Positions 38,740 to 47,363 of a DNA stretch of 64,000 nt are shown here, piece after piece. The stretch comes from AP-15 sp963795485 (lineage in GTDB: Bacteria > Pseudomonadota > Alphaproteobacteria > ATCC43930 > CGMCC-115725). A program made the translations under genes and the position numbers. The stretch lies in NCBI GenBank assembly GCA_963795485.1, contig CAWCIL010000008.1, positions 744,001-808,000 of the forward strand, written 5' to 3'. The notes beneath the pieces are model-generated. The model did no database searches. It was not told where the DNA came from and saw nothing but the letters and a program-made list of their open reading frames with translations. Each line of letters starts with the position of its first letter. Position 1 is the stretch's first letter.

Positions 38740-39398
38740 TCAGCCCGCCATGTCCCAGGGAGTCCGGCCGGGGAAAGGCGGCGGGGTGGTTTGTCGGACG
38801 CTGGCCCGCGCCATATGGCGGTTGTAATAGGCGTCGAGGCTCCTCGCCCGCCGCAGCATCACCCGGCTTTCCGGCAGATTGTCGAGATAGAACAGGATCG
38901 GCAGCAGGTTCGCGTCGGCCAACGTAAAGGTGTCGCCGACCAAATGGCCGGTCTTCGCGACCGCACGCGGTCGAGGACCGGCAGTTGCGGCTCCATTTTC
39001 GGCAGCATGGCCTCGATTGCCGCACGGTCGGGCTCGCCGTCGGCCGTTCCCGGGAAAAAATAGGCGCCGACATAGGGCCGGAACAGGGACGGATCGATCT
39101 GGGTGTTGACCAGCGAAATCCACTGCTCGACCCGAGCGCCTTCGACCGGGTCCCGCGGGGCCAGTGGCGGACCCGCGAACGCATGATCGATGTAAAAGCT
39201 GATCGCCCGTGATTCGCACAGCGTGACGTCGCCGTGGCGCATCACCGGGATCTTGCCGAATGGGTGGATCGCATCGACCTCGGTCGAGTGCGGCCGCGCC
39301 GGCGCGAGGACGTAGGGAACTCCCTTCTCATGGCAGGCGATGCGGGTGGCCCAGACGTAATTGCTCTGCGGTACGCCGATAATCTGAAGCTCGGGCAT
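38740..39398 (-). CDS. Glutathione S-transferase family protein, one frameshift
   Basis: About 218 residues. The N-terminal thioredoxin-like domain has IGVPQSNYVWATRIACHEKG (a Ser/Asn at the usual catalytic Tyr/Ser position), the cis-Pro of GKIPVMRHGDVTL and CESRAISFYIDHAFAG; the C-terminal helical domain includes VEQWISLVNTQIDPSLFRPY. The frame changes near 38965 and continues VAKTGHLVGDTFTLADANLL to a stop at 38740-38742. The gene sits between two YCII genes in the ECF42 cluster, so it is probably in the same transcript. Substrate unknown. Confidence 0.8.
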
Positions 39399-39446
39399 GG
39401 CTTGGCTCCTTATGAGATGTCTGCGTGAGATGTCTGCGAACCGGGC

Positions 39447-39797
39447 TCACATCGGGTCGATCTGGCGGACCTCGATGCTGCCGCCGTATTTGAAATGCGG
39501 GCAACTTTCGGAGGTGCGGCAGGCCTCGTCGTAATCTTTGGCCGCGATTATGAAAAAACCGCCGAGCAGCTCCTTGCTCTCGGCGTAAGGCCCATCGGTC
39601 ACCATGACTTGGCCCCCGGTCGACCGCATCACCCGCCCCGCGTCGAAGGTCAGCTTGTCGGCCGCCTTGACCCGCCCCTCGGCGCGCAGCCGCTCGCCCC
39701 AGTCGAAATATTCGCGGGTCACCGCCGCCGCCTGTTCCGGCGGCAAGCTCGGCGGCGGGCCGGCGGGGCGGTGCAGCAGCAGGATGAAATCAGGCAT
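39447..39797 (-). CDS. YCII/DGPF-domain protein
   Basis: 116 residues: DFILLLHRPAGPPPSLPPEQ, MVTDGPYAESKELLGGFFII (the DGPF-type motif as DGPYAESKE), KDYDEACRTSESCPHFKYGG and IEVRQIDPM. Second YCII protein of the cluster; likely first gene of the sigma-GST-YCII transcript, which runs right to left from here. Intact. Confidence 0.85.
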   Translation of the reverse strand: MPDFILLLHRPAGPPPSLPPEQAAAVTREYFDWGERLRAEGRVKAADKLTFDAGRVMRSTGGQVMVTDGPYAESKELLGGFFIIAAKDYDEACRTSESCPHFKYGGSIEVRQIDPM

Positions 39798-39981
39798 CTG
39801 TCGGCTCCTTTATGGACGGCCGGGCTCGATTGCCCCGCCTGTCGGTACGACGCTCGAAAACCCCGCGATCGACAGCGGCCCCGAAATTTTTCCGCCACTC
39901 CGGTCGCGGGGCCGCTCCTCGGGTCGCCGCGGCCCGGTGCCGGGAAACTTGCCTCGCGGATCGGCGGCAACTGATATAGTG

Positions 39982-40085
39982 GGCTGGGAGCCCGGAGGCG
40001 GACAGGCCTCTCGCCAACCCGGTCAGGTCCGGAAGGAAGCAGCCGTAACGAGTGCCGGCCTGGGTCGCCAACCGGTCTCCCACCC
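39982..40085 (+). ncRNA. ffs: Signal recognition particle RNA (small bacterial type)
   Basis: The conserved SRP domain reads ACAGGCCTCTCGCCAACCCG then GTCAGGTCCGGAAGGAAGCA and GCCGTAACGAGTGCCGGCCT, including the GGAA tetraloop and the Ffh-binding internal loops. The 5' arm (GTGGG...GGGAGCCCGGAGGCG) pairs with the 3' arm (CGCCAACCGGTCTCCCAC). TATAGT at 39975-39980 may be its -10 element. It lies directly upstream of dnaX, as in many alphaproteobacteria. Ends are approximate. Confidence 0.9.
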
Positions 40086-40104
40086 GCGACCCTGGTGTTC
40101 CAAC

Positions 40105-41970
40105 ATGAGCGATCCGGCGAACGCGTATCGCGTTCTCGCCCGCAAATACCGGCCGCAGACCTTCGCCGAGCTGATCGGGCAGGAGGCGATGGTCCGCACC
40201 CTCTCGAACGCGATCGCGACCGGCCGGGTGGCCCATGCCTTTATCCTGACCGGGGTGCGCGGGGTCGGCAAGACGACGACCGCGCGGATCATCGCTCGCG
40301 CCCTGAACTGCATCGGCCGCGACGGCGCCGGCGGGCCGACGATCGCGCCCTGCGGCGAGTGCGTCCATTGCCGCTCGATTGCCGAGGACCGCCATGTCGA
40401 CGTGATCGAGATGGACGCGGCCTCGCGCACCGGGGTCGACGACATCCGCGAGCTGACCGACGGGGTGCGCTATCGCCCGGTTTCGGCGCGCCACAAGATC
40501 TACATCATCGACGAAGTGCACATGCTCTCGAAAAACGCCTTCAACGCCTTGTTGAAGACGCTCGAAGAGCCGCCGCCCGCGGTCATTTTCGTGTTCGCCA
40601 CGACCGAGATCCACAAGGTTCCGGTGACCGTCCTGTCGCGCTGCCAGCGCTTTTCGCTGCGCCGCGTGCCGGCCGATCTGTTGGTCGAGCACTACCGCCG
40701 GGTCGCCGCGGCCGAAATGGTCGAGGCCGAGCCCGAGGCGTTGGCCTTGATCGCGCGCGCCGCCGACGGCTCGGTGCGCGACGGGCTGTCATTGCTCGAC
40801 CAGGCGATCGCACTCGCGGGCGGGCGGGTCACCCAAGCAGCGGTGCGCGACATGCTCGGCATCGCCGACCGCGGCCAGGTTTTCGATCTCTTCGAGAGCG
40901 TGCTGCGCGGTGAGGCGACGGCGGCGCTGGCTCGGCTCGACCGCCTCTATGACGAGGGCGCCGACCCGTTGCTGGTGTTGCAGGACCTGCTCGATCTCGG
41001 CCATTTTCTGACCCGGCTGAAGCTGGCGCCCGACGCCGGGACGGGCGACCCGATCGCCGAGGGCGACCGCGAGCGCGCCCGCCCGATCGCCGAGAAGCTC
41101 TCGATGCCGGCATTGGCGCGGATCTGGCAGATGTTGCTGAAGGGTCTCGGCGAGGTCCAGGCCGCACCCTCGCCGATCCAGGCCGCCCAGATGGTGCTGG
41201 TGCGCCTCGCTTATGTCGCCGATCTGCCCGCTCCGGCCGAGCTCGTCCGCGCGCTGGAAGCCGGTGCCGGGGGCGTTGGCGTCGAAGCCCGGCCGCGCCG
41301 CCAGGAGCGCGCCGGCCGCAGCTGCGCCGCGGCGGTATTCCGAGGCGCCGATCGGCGCCGCGCGGCCACTGGCAACGCGCTGCGTGCGCCGATCGCGCCC
41401 GCCGAGCCACGCACCGATCCCGCCGAGCCTGAGGCCGCCGAACCCCGGGCCGAGGCGGTGGAAAGCGCTTCGCCGGCGCCGCCGGTTCCGGCGCATGATC
41501 CGATGCCGCAGAGCTTCGCCGAGGTTCTGGCGCTGTTCGACCGGCGGCGCGAGGCGGTGATCCGCTCGCATCTCGCCGCGCACTGCCATCTGGTGCATTT
41601 CGAGCCGGGCCGGATCGAGTTCCGTCCGGCCGAGGGTGCGCCGCGCGACCTCGCCAACCGGCTGGGCCAGCTGCTCGGCGAGTGGACCGGGACGCGTTGG
41701 CTGATCGCGGTGTCCGAGGCCGAGGGCATGCCCACCTTGCGCCAGCAGGAGGCCTCGCGCGACCGCGAGCTGCGGAACGAGGTGTCGCTTCACCCGTTGG
41801 TTCAGGCGGTGCTGGAAACTTTCCCCGGGGCCACGATCGCCGCGGTTCGCGAGCGCTTCGCGACAACGGCCGAGAGCGAAGCCGGCGGGGATGAAACGGG
41901 CGAGGGAGATGCAGGCGGGGGCGACGCCGGCGCGGGCGACGAACCGAATAGGGAAGAGGACATCACATGA
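40105..41970 (+). CDS. dnaX: DNA polymerase III subunits gamma and tau
   Basis: 621 residues. AAA+ clamp-loader ATPase: Walker A GVRGVGKTTTARI, zinc-binding CGECVHC, Walker B IYIIDEVHML, and the SRC motif VLSRCQRFSLRRV. Domain III follows (MLLKGLGEVQAAPSPIQAAQ); then a low-complexity Pro/Ala/Glu linker and tau-like C-terminal part with VLALFDRRREAVIRSHLAAH. Residues in the linker near 41290-41400 look like a short double-shifted segment. The stop overlaps the ybaB ATG. Essential replication protein. Confidence 0.95.
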   Translation: MSDPANAYRVLARKYRPQTFAELIGQEAMVRTLSNAIATGRVAHAFILTGVRGVGKTTTARIIARALNCIGRDGAGGPTIAPCGECVHCRSIAEDRHVDVIEMDAASRTGVDDIRELTDGVRYRPVSARHKIYIIDEVHMLSKNAFNALLKTLEEPPPAVIFVFATTEIHKVPVTVLSRCQRFSLRRVPADLLVEHYRRVAAAEMVEAEPEALALIARAADGSVRDGLSLLDQAIALAGGRVTQAAVRDMLGIADRGQVFDLFESVLRGEATAALARLDRLYDEGADPLLVLQDLLDLGHFLTRLKLAPDAGTGDPIAEGDRERARPIAEKLSMPALARIWQMLLKGLGEVQAAPSPIQAAQMVLVRLAYVADLPAPAELVRALEAGAGGVGVEARPRRQERAGRSCAAAVFRGADRRRAATGNALRAPIAPAEPRTDPAEPEAAEPRAEAVESASPAPPVPAHDPMPQSFAEVLALFDRRREAVIRSHLAAHCHLVHFEPGRIEFRPAEGAPRDLANRLGQLLGEWTGTRWLIAVSEAEGMPTLRQQEASRDRELRNEVSLHPLVQAVLETFPGATIAAVRERFATTAESEAGGDETGEGDAGGGDAGAGDEPNREEDIT

Positions 41971-42290
41971 AAAACATCGGCCAGCTGATGAAGCAGGCGC
42001 AGGCGATGCAGGAAAAGATGGCCGAGATGCAGGCCCAGCTCGAAGCCGTCGAGATGACCGGGCTCTCCGGCGGCGGCATGGTCGAGCTGACCTTGAACGG
42101 CAAGAGCGACGTGAAGCGGGTCAAGATCGACAAGTCATTGCTCGACCCGGCCGAGGTCGAGGTGCTCGAAGACTTGATCGTCGCCGCCTTTACCGACGCC
42201 CGGCACAAGGTCTCCGCTCATGCCGAAGAGGAGATGCAAAAGCTGACCGGCGGCCTCGCGCTGCCCGGCGGCATGAAATTCCCGTTCTGA
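41967..42290 (+). CDS. ybaB: YbaB/EbfC family nucleoid-associated protein
   Basis: 107 residues: LMKQAQAMQEKMAEMQAQLE (coiled-coil N-terminus), then GLSGGGMVELTLNGKSDVKR and VRIDKSLLDP-type segment VKIDKSLLDPAEVEVLEDLI. Homodimeric DNA-binding protein of the dnaX-recR operon. ATG overlaps the dnaX stop (ATGA), so it is translationally coupled. Confidence 0.95.
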   Translation: MKNIGQLMKQAQAMQEKMAEMQAQLEAVEMTGLSGGGMVELTLNGKSDVKRVKIDKSLLDPAEVEVLEDLIVAAFTDARHKVSAHAEEEMQKLTGGLALPGGMKFPF

Positions 42291-42513
42291 TGCCAGCCGC
42301 GGCCGAAGCGATCAGTCGGCACACTGCATCGATTGGCGATAGCCGGTGCAGCGCGTTGCAGTCGCTTCCCGCGAAGCGCCGGGACCCAGGACGCCGAAAT
42401 TTCGGTCTCTGCCTCATCGGCGGACCTCCGCTGGCGAGCGCCGAAGCGCGGGTCTGCGAGCACTGCTCGGTCCGGCTTTCGCCGGAAGGCTGAGATCGAA
42501 GCGCTGAGCCGCT
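42291..42513. repeat. ybaB-recR spacer with repeat-like TTCCCGCGAAGCG segment
   Basis: Near 42365-42395 reads CGCTTCCCGCGAAGCGCCGG then GACCCAGGACGCCG, resembling the 'TTCCCGCGAAAGCGGGAAyCCAGG' dispersed element seen again at 63598. A 66-codon open frame starts at 42291, but its product (ending CEHCSVRLSPEG) looks like translated repeat. No convincing gene. Confidence 0.35.
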
Positions 42514-43098
42514 TTGTCCGAGCTCGACACCCTGATCCAGCTGCTCGCCAAACTGCCGGGGCTCGGGCCCCGCTCGGCGCGGCGCGCGGCCCTCCACCTG
42601 ATCAAGCGGCGCGAGAGCCTGCTCGACCCCGCTGGCCGCGGCGATTGGCGAGGGCGGCCGAGGCGATCCGGCCCTGCCCCGTCTGCGGCAACCTCGACAC
42701 GATCGAGCCGTGCGCGATCTGCCGCGACCCGGCAGCGCGACGACAGCGCCATCTGCGTCGTCGAGGACCTCGCCGATCTCTGGGCGCTCGAGCGCACCGG
42801 CGCCTTCCGCGGCCGCTATCACGTGCTGGGCGGCACGCTGTCGGCGCTCGACGGCGTCGGCCCCGAGGACCTCTCGATCGAAAAGCTGCTCGCCCGGCTG
42901 AAGCCCGGCCAGGAGCTGATCCTGGCCTTGAACGCGACGGTCGAAGGCCAGACCACCGCGCACTACCTCGCCGACCGCCTCGCCGGCGCCGGTGTCAAGC
43001 TCTCCCGCCTGGCCCAAGGCGTCCCGATCGGCGGCGAGCTCGACTACCTCGACGACGGCACCCTGACCGCCGCCCTGAAAGCCCGCCGCGCGCTGTAG
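42514..43098 (+). CDS. recR: Recombination mediator RecR, zinc-finger region out of frame
   Basis: RecR loads RecA at gaps with RecF/RecO. Frame-true parts: LDTLIQLLAKLPGLGPRSAR (HhH) and the Toprim half SAICVVEDLADLWALERTGA, YHVLGGTLSALDGVGPEDLS, then ATVEGQTTAHYLADRL. Between about 42630 and 42740 the frame is displaced by compensating indels; in the other frame lies the C4 zinc finger AEAIRPCPVCGNLDTIEPCA then ICRDPA. The nominal open frame therefore encodes a wrong zinc region. TTG 42514 fits the family start. Last gene of the dnaX-ybaB-recR operon. Confidence 0.9.
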   Translation: MSELDTLIQLLAKLPGLGPRSARRAALHLIKRRESLLDPAGRGDWRGRPRRSGPAPSAATSTRSSRARSAATRQRDDSAICVVEDLADLWALERTGAFRGRYHVLGGTLSALDGVGPEDLSIEKLLARLKPGQELILALNATVEGQTTAHYLADRLAGAGVKLSRLAQGVPIGGELDYLDDGTLTAALKARRAL

Positions 43099-43355
43099 CG
43101 TCAAAACCCAATCAATCCGTTCATCCCGATCAGAGAGCTGGGTGGTAAGCTGAGCCTCTCCCACTGCTCCTCCGAAGACGCCTTCGCGCCAATTCCGGAT
43201 CTTCGCGAAATGCGATTACACCGTACCATCAGCGCCAAAAGAACTATTTGGTCGTATCGATATCAAACAAAATTCAAGATGCCGAGAACGTGGCGCTTAT
43301 GACTTCGCACCAAATACACATCCTTTCCGCAGACCAACCTTACTTAAGGTCATCG
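43099..43355. other. Left edge of an AT-richer island
   Basis: From about 43100 the base composition drops visibly towards A/T compared with recR and stays so to about 46170. No tRNA, integrase, direct repeat or IS end was recognised here, and no convincing gene is seen in this stretch. Confidence 0.5.
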
Positions 43356-44528
43356 TCAACCAGCAACCCTCGACCTTTGATTCCGAGGAAGCCTAGTTCT
43401 CATCTCCTCCAGAAATGCCTGCGGGACGATATCCATTAATTTTTGAAGTTTGCAAAGACCATCATAAAGCAAGGAAAGCTGAACACGCAGATCGTAATCC
43501 GGCTCCCCGCTGGCTGCCCATGCTTCAAAAAGCTCTTTGGTTGCCTTGATGTCCGGACCGAGCTGATCAATTGCCTCAATGGCCCCGTCGCCTTCCGTGC
43601 CGCCAATCTGCAAAAAAAGAAGCCTAGTCCGCTCCGTGAGGGAGTCCGCCCATATAAATACTCAGTTCGCTGCAGAGCTGCCTCTAAAGCTGGCGCTAAC
43701 CGCGCTATCTTCATCATTGCACGAGAAAACTTACGCGAAAAAAGGTTGTAGTTCACGGTTCCTATCAGCGGCGCCTCATCGGGAGATTGCGTCCTGAGGT
43801 TACCAGATTTTTTTATATATTGTAGAACTCGATCATACCTCACTGTATTTATTTCTTCAGGTAAGTCGGCAACCATCTCCAACGCGGGCGCAGCGTCGTC
43901 CTCATTTATCACAAAAACCGTTTTCTTGTTAAGATTGTTGCTCAGCAAAATCTCAATCTCTTCGATAACTCCTGGAGAGGCTATCCGTGTATCGAGCACA
44001 ATAAACGGGACATAACTCGTCATTTGACGCACCGCCCTGCGCCATTGATGAGGGCTCTTCATCCGCAGGTTCCCTTCTGCAAATCCAAAGTACGTGGTAA
44101 TCGAATGTCGCGTGGGTTCGATTAAGCTTGGTTTAAGGAGCGCCACAACACGATAAGGCCAGAGCCCCCTCTCTAGCGTATTGAAAAGGCGGGCTCGACT
44201 CCCAATTGGAGTTTCCAAGAAGAAGTATTGTCGGCGGCAAAAAAGAGCGTACAAACAAAGCGACCTGTATCACAATGAAAGGAAGATATACATAATATGG
44301 ATAACGAATTCCTCCGTATTTTCCATACCAGTATAACAACGCTACTAAAGGCGAAGGGATAAAGGTTAATAGCAAGGAACCTCTTTTTGCTGCAACTGAT
44401 AAAATGTTAAAGGTTTCAGATATCGGGAGTTTCTGATAAACGGCTACTGTACGGAACGTTCTCGACACGTCGGTTAGAAACAACCAGCACAAAAGAACGA
44501 ATGTACACCACCAACCGATGCTTTCCAT
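43356..44528 (-). CDS. Membrane protein with TIR-like cytosolic region, candidate effector, two frameshifts
   Basis: About 390 residues when frames are joined. The N-terminus has three hydrophobic segments (WWCTFVLLCWLFL, SLLLTFIPSPLVALLYW, YLPFIVIQVALFV). Then a soluble domain follows: LFNTLERGLWPYRVVALLKP, a WRRAVRQMTSYVPFIVLDTR strand, SPGVIEEIEILLSNNL and KTVFVINEDD, an alpha/beta pattern resembling TIR-like sensor/effector folds (Trp-Arg-x-x-Val, then strand, then 'SPGV-x-x-E'). A helical C-terminus ends LPRNQRSRVAG. Breaks near 44204 and 43652 are single-base shifts. ATG 44528 follows GGAGGGG. It is 138 bases downstream of the cyclase gene on the same strand. No family name can be given from the sequence alone. 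Confidence 0.6.
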
Positions 44529-44666
44529 TTCACCCCTCCGGCTGACAAAAAACCTAAATATAACAATTCGCCTGTACATTGTCTATGATAAGCAGGCCAA
44601 CCCGGGTATTGCGCGGCGGGTTAGGGCCGGTTTAAACCGCTTTAGATTTCTGTTCTTGACCGCCTA

Positions 44667-45872
44667 TCACTTTGAGATAGTTGCTACGTTCTCATCGATT
44701 CTCGATCCTCTCGACGACGGTGAATGACTTACCTTCGATCCTCTTACAACCCTGTAGGTCGCGAATGCGCCATACTCTTTAGCCAGCTCAATATCGCCAA
44801 CATATTCGCAATTTACTTCCGCAAGTCCCTCAGCGGCGACAAGCGCAGCGTACGTACGACTGGCATATACGGCTCCGGGTGGGGCTTTGGGTTCAAGTCG
44901 TGCAGCGCGGGTGACGTGGGACCCGATATAGCTCCATTGTCCAATCACAGGATCATGGACTTGATAGACCGGACCAGCGTGCAATCCGATGCGCACATCG
45001 AAGTCCGCAGGCATGCCACGATCAGTCCATGACACCGAGTTTACGAACTCAGAAAGTTCTATTGCAAATACGCCGGCGTCCCGCACCGTGCTAAAAACCA
45101 TATATAACCCATCACCCCAGGTGTTTTTGGAGAGTGGAAACACATCCATTCGTTCGCAAATTTTCATTATTCCTCCAAGATAATTTCTGGCAAATGAAGG
45201 CAATTGGCGCTCTTTGATTTTACTAAACTTAACCACGTCAGCAAAAACGATCGCAGCCAGCCTCTGCGATGGATCAGGCGAGATGGGAACCGGTCTTGCT
45301 CCGAGAGTCGAGAATTGCCTTTGGAAAGCGAGTTCGTCAACGACGTAAACTAGAATATCATGCGCCCAACAGAACTCTACCATTGAGTGCGTTCCTCCGA
45401 TTGCGTCGCCGGGACGACCATCCCAGAGTGCCAGCACTAAAGGTCTTTTCCCAGCCGCACGGGCTTTCATGGTTGCAAGCCCGGCCACTACGCGGCTGCA
45501 GCATTCGCTTGCCATGGCGTTGTCCGCGGCGCATTGCTCGCTGAGGATCTCCATCGAAGCGGCACATTCAAGCACCTTTTCAAACCGCGCGCCCCAATTG
45601 CCATCCGGGATGATGTCGATGCACGCCTCTCGAAACTCCAATATTGGACAGGGGAGGACCACATGGATTTCGGCGCCCCGCCGCAGCATGGCCTCATGAA
45701 AGAGGATATCGCCGCCACATGCTGCCGAGGCATAGCCGTGCGTTGCTCCCAATCGATCTAGTTCTAAAGAGAGTCGCCGCGCCACTCTTCGTTGTGCTTC
45801 GTTTGGAAACCGAGGGACCATCCTCTGGGGCCTGTCCATCATATGCCCGGTAAATGCAACAATCTCTTGCAT
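44667..45872 (-). CDS. SLOG-like domain / class III nucleotide cyclase fusion
   Basis: 401 intact residues. Residues 1-150 form a Rossmann-like, SLOG-type domain: FTGHMMDRPQRMVPRFPNEA, GYASAACGGDILFHEAMLRR and GAEIHVVLPCPILEF. The C-terminal ~200 are a class III cyclase: metal Asp in AAIVFADVVKFSKIKERQLP, second Asp in NTWGDGLYMVF, RIGLHAGPVYQVHDPVIG and SYIGSHVTRAARLEPKAPPG. The usual adenylate-specifying Lys in K-T-x-G-D is Asn here (NTWGD) and the Asn of VN-x-AAR is Thr, so the nucleotide used is not evident. The gene is first in a two-gene unit with the membrane protein, and both are AT-richer than flanks, which suggests horizontal transfer. Confidence 0.75.
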   Translation of the reverse strand: MQEIVAFTGHMMDRPQRMVPRFPNEAQRRVARRLSLELDRLGATHGYASAACGGDILFHEAMLRRGAEIHVVLPCPILEFREACIDIIPDGNWGARFEKVLECAASMEILSEQCAADNAMASECCSRVVAGLATMKARAAGKRPLVLALWDGRPGDAIGGTHSMVEFCWAHDILVYVVDELAFQRQFSTLGARPVPISPDPSQRLAAIVFADVVKFSKIKERQLPSFARNYLGGIMKICERMDVFPLSKNTWGDGLYMVFSTVRDAGVFAIELSEFVNSVSWTDRGMPADFDVRIGLHAGPVYQVHDPVIGQWSYIGSHVTRAARLEPKAPPGAVYASRTYAALVAAEGLAEVNCEYVGDIELAKEYGAFATYRVVRGSKVSHSPSSRGSRIDENVATISK

Positions 45873-46190
45873 CGGAACCGCTCCGCAAACCGTCGACCGA
45901 TCGCGCCAAACGCGAGGCTATTTCGCGCTTCGGAAAACAACCAATGCCGATCGCGATTGATACTGAGTTTGCTCTGGCAACCACAGTGAAATCAATGGCG
46001 TCTCGCCCTGCTCCCGGTGGGCCGAAATTTATTGAATGGCGGCTTCCCGAGCGAGCGGAGTCGGTTGCGTCGTTAACGGTCGAGGACGGCTCAGGGGCAT
46101 CACCCGCCCTGACGGTCGATCGCCACGAGCGCCTGCTTGGGGTTGAGACGCGTCAAGCTGATTGAGTTTTAACCCTATTGCTCGACTGCC
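45873..46190. other. Right edge of the island, no gene recognised
   Basis: The 318 bases between the cyclase start and the dehydrogenase stop hold only short frames without recognisable domains. It should contain the promoter for the leftward cyclase unit; no consensus promoter could be assigned. Confidence 0.4.
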
Positions 46191-47159
46191 TCAGAACCAG
46201 TGGGCCTTGTCGACGAGGTTGCGCAGGGGCTGGCCGGCGAGAAAGCGGCGGCAATTGTCGAGGATGATCGCGTAGCGGCGCTCGTCGAGATAGGGGCCGT
46301 AGCCGGCGGTGTGCGGGGTCAGCAGCACGCCGGGGAGCGTCCACAATTTGTGGCCCTGCGGCAACGGCTCCTCCTCGAACACGTCGAGCCCGGCGCCGGC
46401 GATTTCGCCCGCTTCGATCGCCGCGGCGAGGTCGTCGAGCCGGGTCGTCAGGCCGCGCCCGATGTTGATAAAGAACGCGGCCTTCTTCATCTGCTGGAAC
46501 CGCGCCCGATTCATAAAGCCCTCGGTCTCGGGGGTGTGGGGCACGGTCAGGATCACGAAATCGGCTTGCGGCAGCAGCGCATCCAATTCGTCGGCGCGGT
46601 GCAGTTCGGCGACGCCGGGCGGCTTGTCGCGGCGGCGCTCGTCGACGCCCAAGACCCGCATGCCGAAGGCGGCGCAAAGCCGCGCGATCTCGCTGCCGAT
46701 GCCGCCGACGCCGACGACCAACGCCGTCGCCTCGGGCAGATGGACGACGCCCTCGTTCTGCCCGGGCTTTTTCCATTCGCGGCGCAATTGCTGCGGGATG
46801 TAGCGCTGCAGGCCGCGGGCGAAGGCCAGCACAAAGGCCATCACATGCGCGCCGATATGGTCGTTGTAGATCTCGCGGAAATTGGTGATCGCGACCGGGT
46901 GGGCGATCAGCTCGGGGTAGTAGTACCCGGCCGGCGGGGCGGCTTGCGGCGCCTGCAGCCATTTGAGCCGCCGGGCCTGGCGCAAGAATTCGGGCGGGAT
47001 CGTGCCGAAGGCGGCGTCGGCCGTGGCGATCGCCTGCTCGGCCCGCGCCCGGTCTTCGGCGAGGACGACCTCGAGCTCGGGCAACGCGGCGGCGAGGCGC
47101 GCAGCCCACTCGCGCGTCTTCGAATTCTGCGGCGGCAGCATCAGGAATTGCGTCGGCAT
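46191..47159 (-). CDS. D-isomer specific 2-hydroxyacid dehydrogenase
   Basis: 322 residues of the NAD(P)-dependent 2-hydroxyacid dehydrogenase family. NAD site VVGVGGIGSEIARLCAAFGM; the conserved Arg-Glu-His set is in FINIGRGL, GLDVFEEEPLP and LLTPHTAGYG. Similar proteins reduce glyoxylate, hydroxypyruvate or branched 2-keto acids. ATG 47159 was chosen for family length; the frame is open upstream to 47267. Intact. Confidence 0.85.
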   Translation of the reverse strand: MPTQFLMLPPQNSKTREWAARLAAALPELEVVLAEDRARAEQAIATADAAFGTIPPEFLRQARRLKWLQAPQAAPPAGYYYPELIAHPVAITNFREIYNDHIGAHVMAFVLAFARGLQRYIPQQLRREWKKPGQNEGVVHLPEATALVVGVGGIGSEIARLCAAFGMRVLGVDERRRDKPPGVAELHRADELDALLPQADFVILTVPHTPETEGFMNRARFQQMKKAAFFINIGRGLTTRLDDLAAAIEAGEIAGAGLDVFEEEPLPQGHKLWTLPGVLLTPHTAGYGPYLDERRYAIILDNCRRFLAGQPLRNLVDKAHWF

Positions 47160-47363
47160 CGCTCTCGTCCTCCCACGATCGGTTGCGTCATGCCGGGAGC
47201 ATCGGATCGCGACCGGGATCTGGCAACCCCAACGCCGCATCTGCTGATAGAGTCCCGAGAGGCCCATTTGAGTTTCGCCGCATGTTTTCTGGCCGCAGCC
47301 CGCCGGTTTGGGCTAATTTGCCGGCGACAGTGCACGGGCCACGATCGTTGCGGGACTGACCCT

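Noticed and set aside
39949..39980. Complete sigma-70 promoter for the SRP RNA with TTGCCT -35
   Set aside because: The spacing to TATAGT is about 20 bases, longer than usual; only the -10 is kept as a possibility.
43443..43797. Short plus-strand frames antisense to the TIR-like membrane gene
   Set aside because: They mirror the real minus-strand gene and disappear once its two indels are corrected.
44118..44140. GGTTCGATTAAGC as a tRNA T-arm
   Set aside because: No cloverleaf can be formed around it, and it lies inside the membrane protein gene.
45854..46165. Plus-strand frame of 103 codons right of the cyclase start
   Set aside because: No recognisable domain, no good ribosome binding site, and it overlaps the expected promoter region of the island.
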